This document shows positions 40,901 to 49,114 of a stretch of DNA of 53,862 nt, piece after piece. The stretch covers positions 1-53,862 of the forward strand of contig JAFQUE010000006.1 of NCBI GenBank assembly GCA_017408685.1. Direction: 5' to 3'. The DNA comes from Bacteroidaceae bacterium (GTDB taxonomy: Bacteria > Bacteroidota > Bacteroidia > Bacteroidales > Bacteroidaceae). Positions within the stretch are counted from its first letter, which is position 1, and each line of letters opens with the position of its first letter. A model generated the notes under the pieces. The model saw only the letters and a program-made list of their open reading frames with translations. It was not told the DNA's origin and ran no database searches. The translations under genes and the position numbers were made by a program.

Positions 40901-42444
40901 TTCTTTTTGTCATCTTCTACATAATTCCAGCGATAGTCTTCGGTGTTTTTCTTTATACCGAATGTCGGATATTTCAAAAAATCTTTCTGGTTTAGTTCCT
41001 TTTTGTCATTTAACCAATCGAATAAAGCTACATAATCATCTTCGTTCCTCAAGAAATCTCTTGTAACATCCTCGTCATTGCTCAAACCTTTCTTGTAGAT
41101 ACGTAAATTGCAGATGAATTGCCAAAGCCGGAATTCTTGATACAGTGGATGGGATTTTGCAATACATTTTATACCGTAGTTCTTTTTCTCGCCTGTTCCC
41201 TTGTCAATAACGGTGTATTCTTCGTATGGGCAATTGTCTATCAACGATTTTTTTGTCTTTAAAGGGCGTTGATAGAATATAATGTCTTCAACAAACAAGT
41301 ATGTGAAATTTCTATTTGCTATGTTCCGCCTATAGGCTTCATTGCTCGGATATAGTTCCTCTATGCAGTGATTGTATAATTCCCTGTCTTGTAGTTCGGT
41401 GTGAAACTCGATTTGTTTTTCAATAATTTGGATTAATTCATCTTTGTAGAATTTCCTTTCTATTGTACGTACTAATTTGCCTCGTACTTTTTGATTCGGG
41501 TTCTGGAGGATGATGTCATATATATATGCACCGACGGTCTTGCCGGAACGCTCAATGTCTGATTGCGTCCTTTCTTTTATGAGTGTCCAGTCATCTTCGT
41601 TCGGTGAACGGAATGAGCGTTTGATATTGCCCTCTTTGTCTATTTTAGGCGTACCATCCTCATTCAAATCAGTTGTGACAATAAATTCTTTGATTTTGCC
41701 AACCCAATCTAAATAGACGTTACTTGGGCGCCGATATATCCATCCGTTTTCCAAATGGACATTGTACCATACATCTTTTCCTTTCTTCTCTCCTGAGTCT
41801 TCTACCGATACTACTTTTAAGGCAAAATATTCAATTTTTTTATTCTTGTCTGTATCGTTTTCTTCTCCTCTCAGTTGGTAATATCCACGTTTCTGGTTGA
41901 AATTCAATAACACCCATGCCAACTCCTCTTTTGATATCTTCTGGGTTAGGGCCTTTTTACGTAAATAATAGATTGTCCAATCGTATGGAATTTTCTTGTT
42001 GGCGAAATCAGGATGTTGTACTTTGAAATCCAGTAGCATCTCATTGAAAGAGTCCTGGAACAAGAAATAGTATTTGCCTGTGTAATCTTTTGCCCATGCC
42101 AATTTGGGCTCTTCTCCATCTTTTATCTTTCCATAACGGGTTATCGCTTGTGAATAGTGCACAGGTAAGAAACCAATTGTGTCTAGAACTCTGTGTAGAC
42201 GTTCTCTACGTTGTATGCATCGTTCTTTCAGGTGTCGTACTCCTCGTAGCCGTGTCCTTTCTGCAGTCTGCGAGATTGTATTGCCACGGTCAAAATCGCC
42301 GAGAACCGCCGCGTCCATTGGGATAATGCGACTGCCGGCTGCTTCAATTTCCTTCAAAAGAAAACTATTATCTCTTTTCTCTGCCAATAATACAGCCCAG
42401 CCAATACTATTTGTTCCTAAATCTAAACCTAATATCCTTTTCAT
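37954..42444 (-). CDS. cas9: Type II-C CRISPR effector nuclease Cas9
   Basis: A 1496-residue protein from ATG at 42444 (MKRILGLDLGTNSIGWA); the open frame before it is unlikely to be translated. RuvC-I has the catalytic Asp8 in LGLDLGTNS. The Arg-rich bridge helix follows (RTRLRGVRHLKERCIQRRERLHR). RuvC-II is IDEIHLELGREMKN near residue 725. The HNH site is EIEHIIPQSRYFDDSLSNKVI near 860 (catalytic His). RuvC-III is HHAMDAIVIACANR near 1050. All catalytic residues appear intact. The C-terminal 400 residues include the wedge and PAM-interacting region. The size is at the long end for II-C, as in other Bacteroidetes. Base composition is clearly more AT-rich than mutS2 next door, consistent with horizontal gain of the locus. 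Confidence 0.98.
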   Translation of the reverse strand: MKRILGLDLGTNSIGWAVLLAEKRDNSFLLKEIEAAGSRIIPMDAAVLGDFDRGNTISQTAERTRLRGVRHLKERCIQRRERLHRVLDTIGFLPVHYSQAITRYGKIKDGEEPKLAWAKDYTGKYYFLFQDSFNEMLLDFKVQHPDFANKKIPYDWTIYYLRKKALTQKISKEELAWVLLNFNQKRGYYQLRGEENDTDKNKKIEYFALKVVSVEDSGEKKGKDVWYNVHLENGWIYRRPSNVYLDWVGKIKEFIVTTDLNEDGTPKIDKEGNIKRSFRSPNEDDWTLIKERTQSDIERSGKTVGAYIYDIILQNPNQKVRGKLVRTIERKFYKDELIQIIEKQIEFHTELQDRELYNHCIEELYPSNEAYRRNIANRNFTYLFVEDIIFYQRPLKTKKSLIDNCPYEEYTVIDKGTGEKKNYGIKCIAKSHPLYQEFRLWQFICNLRIYKKGLSNDEDVTRDFLRNEDDYVALFDWLNDKKELNQKDFLKYPTFGIKKNTEDYRWNYVEDDKKKYPCNETHAQILSYLSKANVEPEFLTPEAEEWLWHILYSVEDKQELTKALQKFADTYGLEDSFTATFQKFPPFPKEYGAYSAKAIKKLLPLMRMGKYWSQTNIDNKTLERIDRIITGEYDENIKNRVREKAFNLTNISEFKALPLWLACYIVYNRHSEAKDITKWDTPEDLQRYLDSFKQHSLRNPIVEQVITETLRTVRDIWEKHGNIDEIHLELGREMKNPADKRKKMTQQILENENANLRIKTLLMEFANPEFKIENVHPYSPSQQEILRIYEDGVLNSTNNLPEEIETILKKFKEHDTKKQPTRNEILRYKLWLEQKYRSPYTGQPIPLAKLFTPAYEIEHIIPQSRYFDDSLSNKVICESEINKLKDRRLGLEFIKEENGRKVELSNGKVVKIFTIGEYEQFIKDNYSQNRVKMRKLMMETIPEDFIARQLNDSRYISKVVKGLLSNIVREEGEEEAISKNVITCTGGITDRLKKDWGINDVWNRIILPRFIRLNEKLDTTLFTARTANGHEIPSMPLELHRGFNKKRIDHRHHAMDAIVIACANRNIVNYLNNEAASAKSKTSRYDLQILLCDKIKEENGNYKWTIKKPWNTFTQDVYHTINDIIVSFKQNLRIINKATNTYTRIENGRKAPTKQIGCNWAIRKPMHKDTVFGEVNLRKIKEVSLNEAIKEPSRIVNKEFKYKLQELLKEGYDVKKIKKYLEENKDVWQDINPSKVKVYYFTKETKDRFFATRKPLDTSFDKKKIEESITDTGIQKILLRHLELKDNDPKLAFSPDGIDEMNKNIVMLNNGKFHQPIFKVRVYEKADKFAIGKKGNKSAKFVEAAKGTNLYFAIYEIEKLNNRTGELIKERRFATIPLNIVIERLKQGLPPVPADNNGNEPKFVLSPNDLVYVPTEEEKDNEGSHNSLNVERLYKMVSSSGNQCFYIKANVASSIIDKVEFSSLNKMERAITGEMIKEVCIPVKVDRLGNITKIGF

Positions 42445-42466
42445 TGTGAAAACTTTTGTTGTTCTA

Positions 42467-42498
42467 CAAATATAAGCACAAACGAGCAAGACAGTCAA
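42467..42498 (-). promoter_or_regulatory. Putative promoter of the cas operon
   Basis: Read on the minus strand: TTG (42498-42496), 21 bp, TATATTTG (42474-42467), 22 bases upstream of the cas9 ATG. It matches the Bacteroidetes consensus. Confidence 0.7.
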
Positions 42499-42530
42499 AG
42501 TCACTCTGACATTTCACAGCGAGTGCAGTA

Positions 42531-42554
42531 TATATTTGAGTTGCCTCAAATATA
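42531..42554. promoter_or_regulatory. 10-bp inverted repeat between the cas9 and tracrRNA promoters
   Basis: TATATTTGAG (42531-42540) and CTCAAATATA (42545-42554) form a perfect inverted repeat with a 4-base spacer. Both arms contain TATATTTG, the -7 form, on opposite strands. It could be an operator for a dimeric repressor or a bidirectional promoter. Confidence 0.55.
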
Positions 42555-42565
42555 ACCAATTATTG

Positions 42566-42595
42566 TTGCAAATCCAAATAAATTGGTTATCTTTG
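42566..42595 (+). promoter_or_regulatory. Promoter of the tracrRNA
   Basis: TTG at 42566-42568, then 19 bp, then TATCTTTG at 42588-42595. The element and spacing are identical to those inside each CRISPR repeat. The anti-repeat begins five bases later. Confidence 0.82.
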
Positions 42596-42599
42596 CAGA

Positions 42600-42684
42600 A
42601 CTAAATGAAGCAAATCACAATAAGGATTATTCCGTTGTGAAAACATTCAAGGTGGGGCGTAAATGCCTCGCCTTTTGTGTTTTT
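42600..42684 (+). ncRNA. tracrRNA of the II-C system
   Basis: The anti-repeat at 42600-42620 (ACTAAAT, GAA, GCAAATCACAA) is complementary to repeat positions 2-24 apart from two single-base bulges. A small GGA/TCC hairpin (nexus-like) follows near 42623-42632. The RNA ends with a stem GGTGGGGC (42651-42658) with GCCTCGCC (42665-42672), allowing G-U pairs, and a T-rich run to 42684: a good terminator. It lies divergent to cas9, 155 bases upstream of its start codon. Exact 5' and 3' ends are estimates. The span 42685-42736 to the LRR stop codon holds nothing recognisable. Confidence 0.88.
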
Positions 42685-42736
42685 ATGAGCCGTTGCCGGC
42701 AGAATTCAATTCTTGGCATATTTATTCACATTAATT

Positions 42737-44827
42737 TTATAACCCTATTTTTACAGCCTTGCCATTTATTCTCACAATCAGCACTTTCTCTGTTGTGTCT
42801 ATCCTTACCGTGCTGTCTGGTTCTTTCAGTGTACCTTTGTACATGAGTCTGCCGTCAAGTGCGAGAATCTCTATTGCTGCATTTTGGGGTGCGTTTTCAA
42901 TGTGCAGGCAACCGTCTTCAATGGAGAATGCATAGTCTCTGTCTGTTATTTCATTAATGCCTGTGATGTCGAATTCGACAATGTTTGCAAACTTTTTCCA
43001 ATGTTCTGCGTTCTGATACTCCTTTTTGCTGCCTGTAGGCACATACAGGGTTACGCTGTCATACAATTGCTCATCTTCAAATATGTAACAATAGTCTTGT
43101 CCGTCGTACATCTTTATAGGGTCAATCTGCGGCGGGGTGGCACTCCTCATGCGCAGTTCTTCGAGAGAGGTGGGGAAGAAATAGGTTTGTATGTTTTTGG
43201 TATTCTTGCCAATAGTCAATCTTTTCATACTGTTCATGCTTGAGCCTATAATTGTATAGGCTTGCAATGATTTTATATTGTCGGATAATACCAAACCGGT
43301 AATGCTGTCCTCTATAAAATATCGTGGCAGTTCTTCAACGCTGTTGGGTATTACAAGTTCTGTTATTTTTGTTGAACAGAAGATACTTCTGCCAAGTTCT
43401 TTTACACCTTCCTCCATTGTCGCTTCTGACAAATCGTAACAATAGCTGAATGCACCGTCTCCCACCTCTTCCACATTGGATGGTATGGTAACATTTCTCA
43501 AGCCTGTATAGGAGAATGCGTAACGGCCAATCTTCTTCAGACTTCCTGGGAATGATATTGTGTCAATGTCTGTGTCGGAGAATGCTCCATAGCCTATTGA
43601 ATCGATACCGTTTCCAAGGTCGACACTTTCTATTGATATGTTGTCGAATGTATATGCGCCAATTCCCTTGGTGCTGGCGGGTATCTTGAGTCCCTTGACA
43701 ATCTTTCCGTTAAGATAAAGGTCTGTTAATCCTCTGGGGGAACCCGGCATCGGAACTTTTCCGTTGTTGGTGTAGCGTTTTGAATGATTCAGACTGCACC
43801 AGTGGGCAAGGTTGTCGATATGTATCGATACCAGAGGGCAATCGCCTATGGCGGCCTCTCCTATTACCGAAATTGATGTAGGGAATACAAGAGTTGCGGC
43901 ATTTGTTCCATGTAAACAGTAGTCGCCAAGGTATTTTACGCCGTTCTTCAGTGTTATGCTTTTAATGCTCTTGCAACCTTTGAATGCATAGGGTTTGATG
44001 GAATCGACAGATAGAACCAAATCTGTAACAAGTTCATTGCCAAGATAAAGATTTCCTGCAACCGATAGCGGGTTATTGTTTTCGGCTCTTCCCCAAAACT
44101 CATTAAATGAATCAAATTTTACCTGTGAACACCATGCGGTCATGTCAATTATATGTACACTCTTCAGCGAGGGGCAATCCTTGAATGCCAATTCCTTGAT
44201 TTCTCTCAATGTCGACGGTAATTTAATGCTCTCAAGGTCCGGCATATTTGCAAATGCGTATTCCCCGATAGTCGTGGCTCCTTCAAGCAGTTCTATTTCC
44301 CTTACCCTTGAACCGGCAAAGTAAGAAGAATAGAATATCTCTGATGATGGCGGTACACTGCCGGCGAAGATGACCTTGCCGCTGTAATCCTGAAAAGCAA
44401 ACTCGCCCAAATATTTTACGCTTGAAGGAATCTGAATACTGCCCAACGAGGTGCATTCGCAAAAAGCGTATACGCCAATCCTGTCTATGCCATAGTTGAG
44501 TTTTATGCTTGTAAGTGCATTGCAACCACTGAAAGCGTAGTCTTCTATGGTTTCAATGGTATTCGGCAGTGTTACTTTAGTAACCCCGCACCCGGAAAAT
44601 GCATGCTTTCCAATAGAAGTAACCTCGTATTCTTTCCCATCGTACATAACTTTGCTCAAAACTGTTACTTCGCCGCTTGCATGGCAACGCGAAACCTCCA
44701 TGGTCCTGCTTCCTATAATGCGGTATTCTACCAGGTCGACTATGTAAGTTGTCTCTTCGGCAAACGAAGGTACTGTGCCTGTCAAAGCCATTGCCACGAA
44801 CACCAGTCTCAAATAAAGATTCTTCAT
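42737..44827 (-). CDS. Secreted BspA-like leucine-rich-repeat protein
   Basis: A 696-residue protein with a signal peptide (MKNLYLRLVFVAMALTGTVPSFA). From about residue 65 to 600 it consists of LRR_5/BspA-type repeats: IGKHAFSGCGVTKVTLPNTIETIEDYAFSGCNALTSIKL and many similar units with the AFxxCxxLxxIxLPxxVxxIGxxAF pattern. A C-terminal domain (GINEITDRDYAFSIEDG to the end, with IEILALDGRLMYKG) resembles Bacteroidales C-terminal secretion/anchoring domains. BspA-type proteins bind host matrix or other cells. It converges with the tracrRNA and is unlikely to be part of the CRISPR system. Confidence 0.92.
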   Translation of the reverse strand: MKNLYLRLVFVAMALTGTVPSFAEETTYIVDLVEYRIIGSRTMEVSRCHASGEVTVLSKVMYDGKEYEVTSIGKHAFSGCGVTKVTLPNTIETIEDYAFSGCNALTSIKLNYGIDRIGVYAFCECTSLGSIQIPSSVKYLGEFAFQDYSGKVIFAGSVPPSSEIFYSSYFAGSRVREIELLEGATTIGEYAFANMPDLESIKLPSTLREIKELAFKDCPSLKSVHIIDMTAWCSQVKFDSFNEFWGRAENNNPLSVAGNLYLGNELVTDLVLSVDSIKPYAFKGCKSIKSITLKNGVKYLGDYCLHGTNAATLVFPTSISVIGEAAIGDCPLVSIHIDNLAHWCSLNHSKRYTNNGKVPMPGSPRGLTDLYLNGKIVKGLKIPASTKGIGAYTFDNISIESVDLGNGIDSIGYGAFSDTDIDTISFPGSLKKIGRYAFSYTGLRNVTIPSNVEEVGDGAFSYCYDLSEATMEEGVKELGRSIFCSTKITELVIPNSVEELPRYFIEDSITGLVLSDNIKSLQAYTIIGSSMNSMKRLTIGKNTKNIQTYFFPTSLEELRMRSATPPQIDPIKMYDGQDYCYIFEDEQLYDSVTLYVPTGSKKEYQNAEHWKKFANIVEFDITGINEITDRDYAFSIEDGCLHIENAPQNAAIEILALDGRLMYKGTLKEPDSTVRIDTTEKVLIVRINGKAVKIGL

Positions 44828-45168
44828 AAACTAATAATTAGAATATAGTTACACATATATGTAACCGCGAAACTACATAAAATATTGATAATTACAAATA
44901 TTTGACAAAATATATTCAGAGACTGTTTGAATTTTCAATAATTTTTTTCTTATATAGGAAGTCTTTCTATATAAAACTTAACGATATAAATTTAAACAGT
45001 TTCTCAAAGTGGAGTGTTTCTTTGAGCGTCGGTTGTCAAAATCCACTTCATTTATTTTCCCTTTAACTCTTTTTTATATAATTATAGTAATAGTTAAACA
45101 AAAAAGTTGTATTTTTGAAACGTTTTGATTAATATAGGAAGAATATTAACTTTTAACTATTACATTTT
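44828..45168. promoter_or_regulatory. AT-rich divergent intergenic region with sialidase promoter
   Basis: This 341-base gap lies between divergent genes. TATTTTTG at 45110-45117 on the plus strand is a good -7 match 52 bases upstream of the sialidase ATG; no TTG at the expected distance. GTTACACATATATGTAAC near 44849-44866 is a near-palindrome 22 bases upstream of the LRR gene and could be an operator. No further structure recognised. Confidence 0.45.
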
Positions 45169-48100
45169 ATGAAGAAATTTACTACATTTTTGCTTTCGCT
45201 CTTTGCTGTGGCAAGTGTGTGGGCGCAGGTGCCTTTTAAGGTGACCACCATTGAGAATGGCGAGTTTGCCGAGGGTACAACTTGGTACACCATGGGCATT
45301 GGCGAGGGTGCAAAACTTATCAAGGACAACGATGGTGCCGAGTTTATAACGCTGGGTTCATCAATATCCAAAGGAACCGATGACGAACTATGGTGCTTCG
45401 TTGGTAATGCAACCGACGGCTATGCCGTGTACAACAAGCAGGCCGGTCCAACCAAGGTGCTTGCTTCAAAGAAAACAATGAGCGCCATTGCGGGTTACGG
45501 CGGAACCGGTGGTTCAACCTATCCTACAATGCAGGAGGCTGCTAACTTGCCTGAGGGTTATGTCGGCCGTTGGGATTTTGCGACATCCGATAAGATTGCC
45601 GATGTTGCCGGTTATTTCATGAGAATTCACGGAACGAACTATGCTGTGAACAATTTTGGCGGCATAGGCAAACTTGCATTCTGGGCCGAGGGTGCCGACG
45701 CCGGTTCAACAATTGTTTTCACTGCTGCCGAAACCTCTGTTGAGGTCCTTGTTTCCAAAGGTAGTTTTACTGCCAGCAACGCAAACGGCACATGGCACTC
45801 AAAGTGGGAGAGTAGCGAACTTGCAGGTTTCTCTCTTTCAACCAACGCCAACAACATGACAACATCGGGCGACTACATCGCCGGTTATTCAGGCCTGTCA
45901 GGTTCCTCTACATACACCATTACTGCTCCCGAGGGCCTTGTTGTCAAGGGTTACAGTTTTGATTATGTCAACACAAACAACGACGGCAGTTACACCCTCA
46001 CCCTCACAGTCGAGGGCGGAACATATACCTCTTCGGCCGGGGCTCAGCATTTGAGTGTAGAGGTTGCCGAGCCTGCGCGCACTGTATCATTCACACAGGC
46101 AGGTGCCAACAAGGGTATCACATTCTCGAACTTCGTTGTTCACTTGGGGCTTGATATCCGTGTTCCCGAACCGTCGGTCGATGTGTTCACAACCACTCCT
46201 GCTACAATCCCTTACCGTATTCCTGCAATCGCTACAGCAAGCAACGGTAACATCATTGCTGTGGCCGACTACCGTCACAGCCGCGCCGACATAGGTATGG
46301 CTACCAACGGCCGCATTGACATCCGTGCCCGCATAAGCAAGGACAACGGTGCAACCTGGGGCGACATCTTCGATGTTATCCAAGGTAAGGGTGCCGATGG
46401 TGTCGACCCTTCGAACAATGACATGTATGTAGGTTTCGGTGACCCAGCAATCGTTGCCGACCGCGAGAGCAACCGTGTGCTGTTGATAACATGCTCGGGT
46501 AACGTTTCGTTTCCCAGCGGCCAGCGCAACAACCACCAGGGTATTGCCCACTTCTACAGCGAGGACAACGGCGAGACATGGAGTGTACCCGAAGACCGTT
46601 CGGAGCACATCTATGCTCAGTTCGACAATACACAACACGGCCCCGTGCGCGCAATGTTCGTGGGTTCAGGTAAGATTTCACAGAGCCAGTATATTAAGGT
46701 AGGTGACTACTACCGTATCTACTGCGCAGTGCTTGTGAAGAACGTGAACGCCACACATGTGAACTTCGTTCTCTACAGCGACAACTTCGGCGACAGTTGG
46801 ACTGTGCTTGGCGGTGGCGAGGTATCTCCAATCCCCAGCGGCGGCGACGAGCCAAAGGCCGAGGAACTCCCCGACGGTTCTGTAATCATCAGTTCACGTA
46901 CACAAGGCGGTCGCATTTACAACATCTTCTCATATACCGACAGCAAGAAGGCCGAGGGCTCATGGGGCACAGCACAGTACTCAAATGCCAGCAACAACGG
47001 TACAATAGCCGTGAACAACTCAACCAACGGCGAAATCCTGTTTGTTCCTGCAAAGCGCACAGCCGATGACAAGAAGGTTTACCTTGCATTCCAGTCAGTG
47101 CCTCTCGGTTCAGGTCGTGCCAATGTAGGTATATATTACAAGGAACTTGAGACACTTGCCGACTTTGTTACCCCACAGGCAATCGCAGCCGACTGGGACG
47201 GTCGTCACCAGGCAAGTTACCTCTCCGGTGCATACTCTACAATGTGCCTGCAGAAGGACAACAACATCGGTTTCATCTACGAGGAGGATACCTATGGCGG
47301 TAACGGCGGCTACACAATCGTCTACAAGAACTACAGTGTAGAGTACCTCACCGACAGCGCCTATGTATTTGACGCCGATGTTGACAAGACAGCCATTGTG
47401 GCTGCCGGTCTCGATTCAAAACTCGACGCCTTTGACGCCGACGCTCCTGCCTATGTAGGCGTTGCCGACAAGAACTCTGTCGACGCTCTTGGAGCGCTAA
47501 TCGAGGCATACAAGGCTGCTCCGTCATACGAGGCCTATGAGGCAATCAACGCTGCCATTGCCAACCTGCCTAAACTCGAGGTCGAGGCCGGCAAGTGGTA
47601 CAGAATCCGCAACACCGAGCGCAGCAGTGCGACTCTCTACCTCAACCCCGAGGCAAACCGTGTATCTACAGCTGCATCCAATGTCGAAAATGCCAACCAG
47701 TTGTTCTCTTTCGTTCCCACAGGCAACGACAAGGAGTATTACTTGTACAATGGTAACTTCAAGTACTATCTTGGTCCTCTCGGTGCTAACGAAACACAAC
47801 CGGCCGTACTTGCAGAGACGACATCTGCCGGCAAATGGACAGTCAGCAGCACTGCCGATGGCAAGAGTTCTATCATCTGCCAGAACAAGACTGGCAGCAA
47901 CACAGGCCTTCACCTTGCCGGTGACAACCAGCGCCTTGTGCCCTGGACGAACAATGCTCCGGCCTCTCTTTGGTACATTGAACCTGTTGACGAGTTCGAA
48001 CTCGCAATCGACGGTTATGCTGCAGTTTGCATGCCTTTCGCAATGACAATGCCCGAAGGTGTTACTGCATACACAGCCGGCGTTGCACAGGAGATTGATG

Positions 48101-48531
48101 GCGTTACGGTAGCACCGTTGACCGAATATGGCAAGAGTGTTGTTGCTGAAGGTGTTCCTGTAATCCTTGCGGCCGACAACGGAACATATACAATAGGTAT
48201 TGGCGATACAGCGGAACCGTTCGAGGGTGACAACCAACTTCTTGGCGTGCTCAAGAGTGAGGCTATAAGCGGTTCAAACGTATATACCTTAAACGGCAAT
48301 ACTTTCGAAAAACGCACGGCTTCAGGAGCGATGAAGGCCAATACGGCATATTACACTGCCGAGAGCGAAGCCGCTTCAATAGCACTGCAGCCTGGTGTGT
48401 CAACCTCTATCGGCAGCATTGCAACAGAGAACGGCAAGGTCAAGTTCTACGACCTCAAGGGTAACCGTGTGGAGAACCCCGTTCGTGGCATATATGTGAC
48501 TTCAGAGGGTCGCAAGGTGCTTGTGAAGTAA
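45169..48531 (+). CDS. Secreted sialidase (GH33), second large paralogue
   Basis: A 1120-residue protein with signal peptide MKKFTTFLLSLFAVASVWAQ. Residues about 25-180 (GEFAEGTTWYTMGIG through LAFWAEGADAGST) match the module preceding the propeller in the sialidase at 13427-16360. The GH33 propeller has YRIP near residue 349 and Asp-boxes SKDNGATWG, SEDNGETWS and SDNFGDSWT. After the propeller come about 350 residues with a coiled or bundle segment (VDALGALIEAYKAAPSYEAYEAINAAIANLP), a lectin-like domain (WYRIRNTERSSATLYLN) and a C-terminal sorting tail (KFYDLKGNRVENP, GIYVTSEGRKVLVK). It is expected to release sialic acid outside the cell or at its surface. A strong terminator follows. Confidence 0.95.
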   Translation: MKKFTTFLLSLFAVASVWAQVPFKVTTIENGEFAEGTTWYTMGIGEGAKLIKDNDGAEFITLGSSISKGTDDELWCFVGNATDGYAVYNKQAGPTKVLASKKTMSAIAGYGGTGGSTYPTMQEAANLPEGYVGRWDFATSDKIADVAGYFMRIHGTNYAVNNFGGIGKLAFWAEGADAGSTIVFTAAETSVEVLVSKGSFTASNANGTWHSKWESSELAGFSLSTNANNMTTSGDYIAGYSGLSGSSTYTITAPEGLVVKGYSFDYVNTNNDGSYTLTLTVEGGTYTSSAGAQHLSVEVAEPARTVSFTQAGANKGITFSNFVVHLGLDIRVPEPSVDVFTTTPATIPYRIPAIATASNGNIIAVADYRHSRADIGMATNGRIDIRARISKDNGATWGDIFDVIQGKGADGVDPSNNDMYVGFGDPAIVADRESNRVLLITCSGNVSFPSGQRNNHQGIAHFYSEDNGETWSVPEDRSEHIYAQFDNTQHGPVRAMFVGSGKISQSQYIKVGDYYRIYCAVLVKNVNATHVNFVLYSDNFGDSWTVLGGGEVSPIPSGGDEPKAEELPDGSVIISSRTQGGRIYNIFSYTDSKKAEGSWGTAQYSNASNNGTIAVNNSTNGEILFVPAKRTADDKKVYLAFQSVPLGSGRANVGIYYKELETLADFVTPQAIAADWDGRHQASYLSGAYSTMCLQKDNNIGFIYEEDTYGGNGGYTIVYKNYSVEYLTDSAYVFDADVDKTAIVAAGLDSKLDAFDADAPAYVGVADKNSVDALGALIEAYKAAPSYEAYEAINAAIANLPKLEVEAGKWYRIRNTERSSATLYLNPEANRVSTAASNVENANQLFSFVPTGNDKEYYLYNGNFKYYLGPLGANETQPAVLAETTSAGKWTVSSTADGKSSIICQNKTGSNTGLHLAGDNQRLVPWTNNAPASLWYIEPVDEFELAIDGYAAVCMPFAMTMPEGVTAYTAGVAQEIDGVTVAPLTEYGKSVVAEGVPVILAADNGTYTIGIGDTAEPFEGDNQLLGVLKSEAISGSNVYTLNGNTFEKRTASGAMKANTAYYTAESEAASIALQPGVSTSIGSIATENGKVKFYDLKGNRVENPVRGIYVTSEGRKVLVK

Positions 48532-48552
48532 GGCAAGTATTCCATTATTCAA

Positions 48553-48597
48553 CCAATCAAATGCGGCTTAAAGCCGCATTTGATTGGTCTTTTTTTC
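48553..48597 (+). terminator. Terminator of the sialidase gene
   Basis: The inverted repeat CCAATCAAATGCGGC paired with its complement spans 48553-48587, followed by TCTTTTTTTCTT. It lies 21 bases after the sialidase stop. Confidence 0.93.
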
Positions 48598-48619
48598 TTA
48601 TCCACCCCTCCGCCTTATC

Positions 48620-49051
48620 TCATCTCATCCTGCGTATTATCGAGTCGATAGAGAACTCTCCCGGGCCGCTGAAGAACATGAGAGCGAATATTGTGAGGTA
48701 CATCAATGCCGGCTCCACAACATTCAGCGGGTCGCCACCATGTATTATGAACACGGCAACACACATGCTGAATATCATTGGAATGAGGCTCAGGCGGAAC
48801 AAGGCGCCAAGTATGAACCCGAACGAGCAAAGTATTTCGGCAAACAGCACCAGCCAGAACGATAGTGTGGCTCCAATGCCTATTGGGTCATAGAACGCCT
48901 CGGTAATGTCCTTGAACATTATCCATTTGGCAATTCCGTGGCTCATGAAAAGGAAGCCGAAGATTACACGTGCGGTAAGTAGGATGAGCGACTCGCCTGT
49001 CGATACCTCGGGAGTCACCAGAAAGAAATTCTTGATTTTTTCAATAGACAT
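48620..49051 (-). CDS. DoxX family membrane protein
   Basis: A 143-residue protein with four hydrophobic segments (about 22-40, 62-80, 85-103 and 112-130). LLTARVIFGFLFMSHGIAKW is the typical DoxX opening, and the FAEILCSFGFILGALFRLSLIPMIFSM segment follows. DoxX proteins are small inner-membrane proteins linked to redox or sulfur metabolism in some species; the role here is unknown. It lies downstream of the SIMPL gene with a hairpin that touches its start codon. Confidence 0.88.
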   Translation of the reverse strand: MSIEKIKNFFLVTPEVSTGESLILLTARVIFGFLFMSHGIAKWIMFKDITEAFYDPIGIGATLSFWLVLFAEILCSFGFILGALFRLSLIPMIFSMCVAVFIIHGGDPLNVVEPALMYLTIFALMFFSGPGEFSIDSIIRRMR

Positions 49052-49090
49052 GATATGCGGTATTTCTCATTTCAAGAAACACCGCATATC
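49052..49090 (-). promoter_or_regulatory. Hairpin ending at the DoxX start codon
   Basis: GATATGCGGT (49052-49061) pairs with ACCGCATATC (49081-49090); inner pairing of AGAAA with TTTCT extends the stem. On the minus strand the hairpin ends at the base before the DoxX ATG and there is no U-tract. It could end SIMPL transcription or control DoxX translation by hiding the ribosome site. Confidence 0.6.
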
Positions 49091-49114
49091 ATCAGTTTGT
49101 TCAAGGCTGTGCTG

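Noticed and set aside
42445-42504. N-terminal extension of Cas9 by 20 residues
   Set aside because: The extension covers the cas promoter -7 box, and the MKRILGLDLGTNS start matches the family.
42583-42846. An 87-codon frame on the plus strand after the tracrRNA promoter
   Set aside because: It covers the anti-repeat, tracr terminator and then the end of the LRR gene. The RNA interpretation explains the sequence better.
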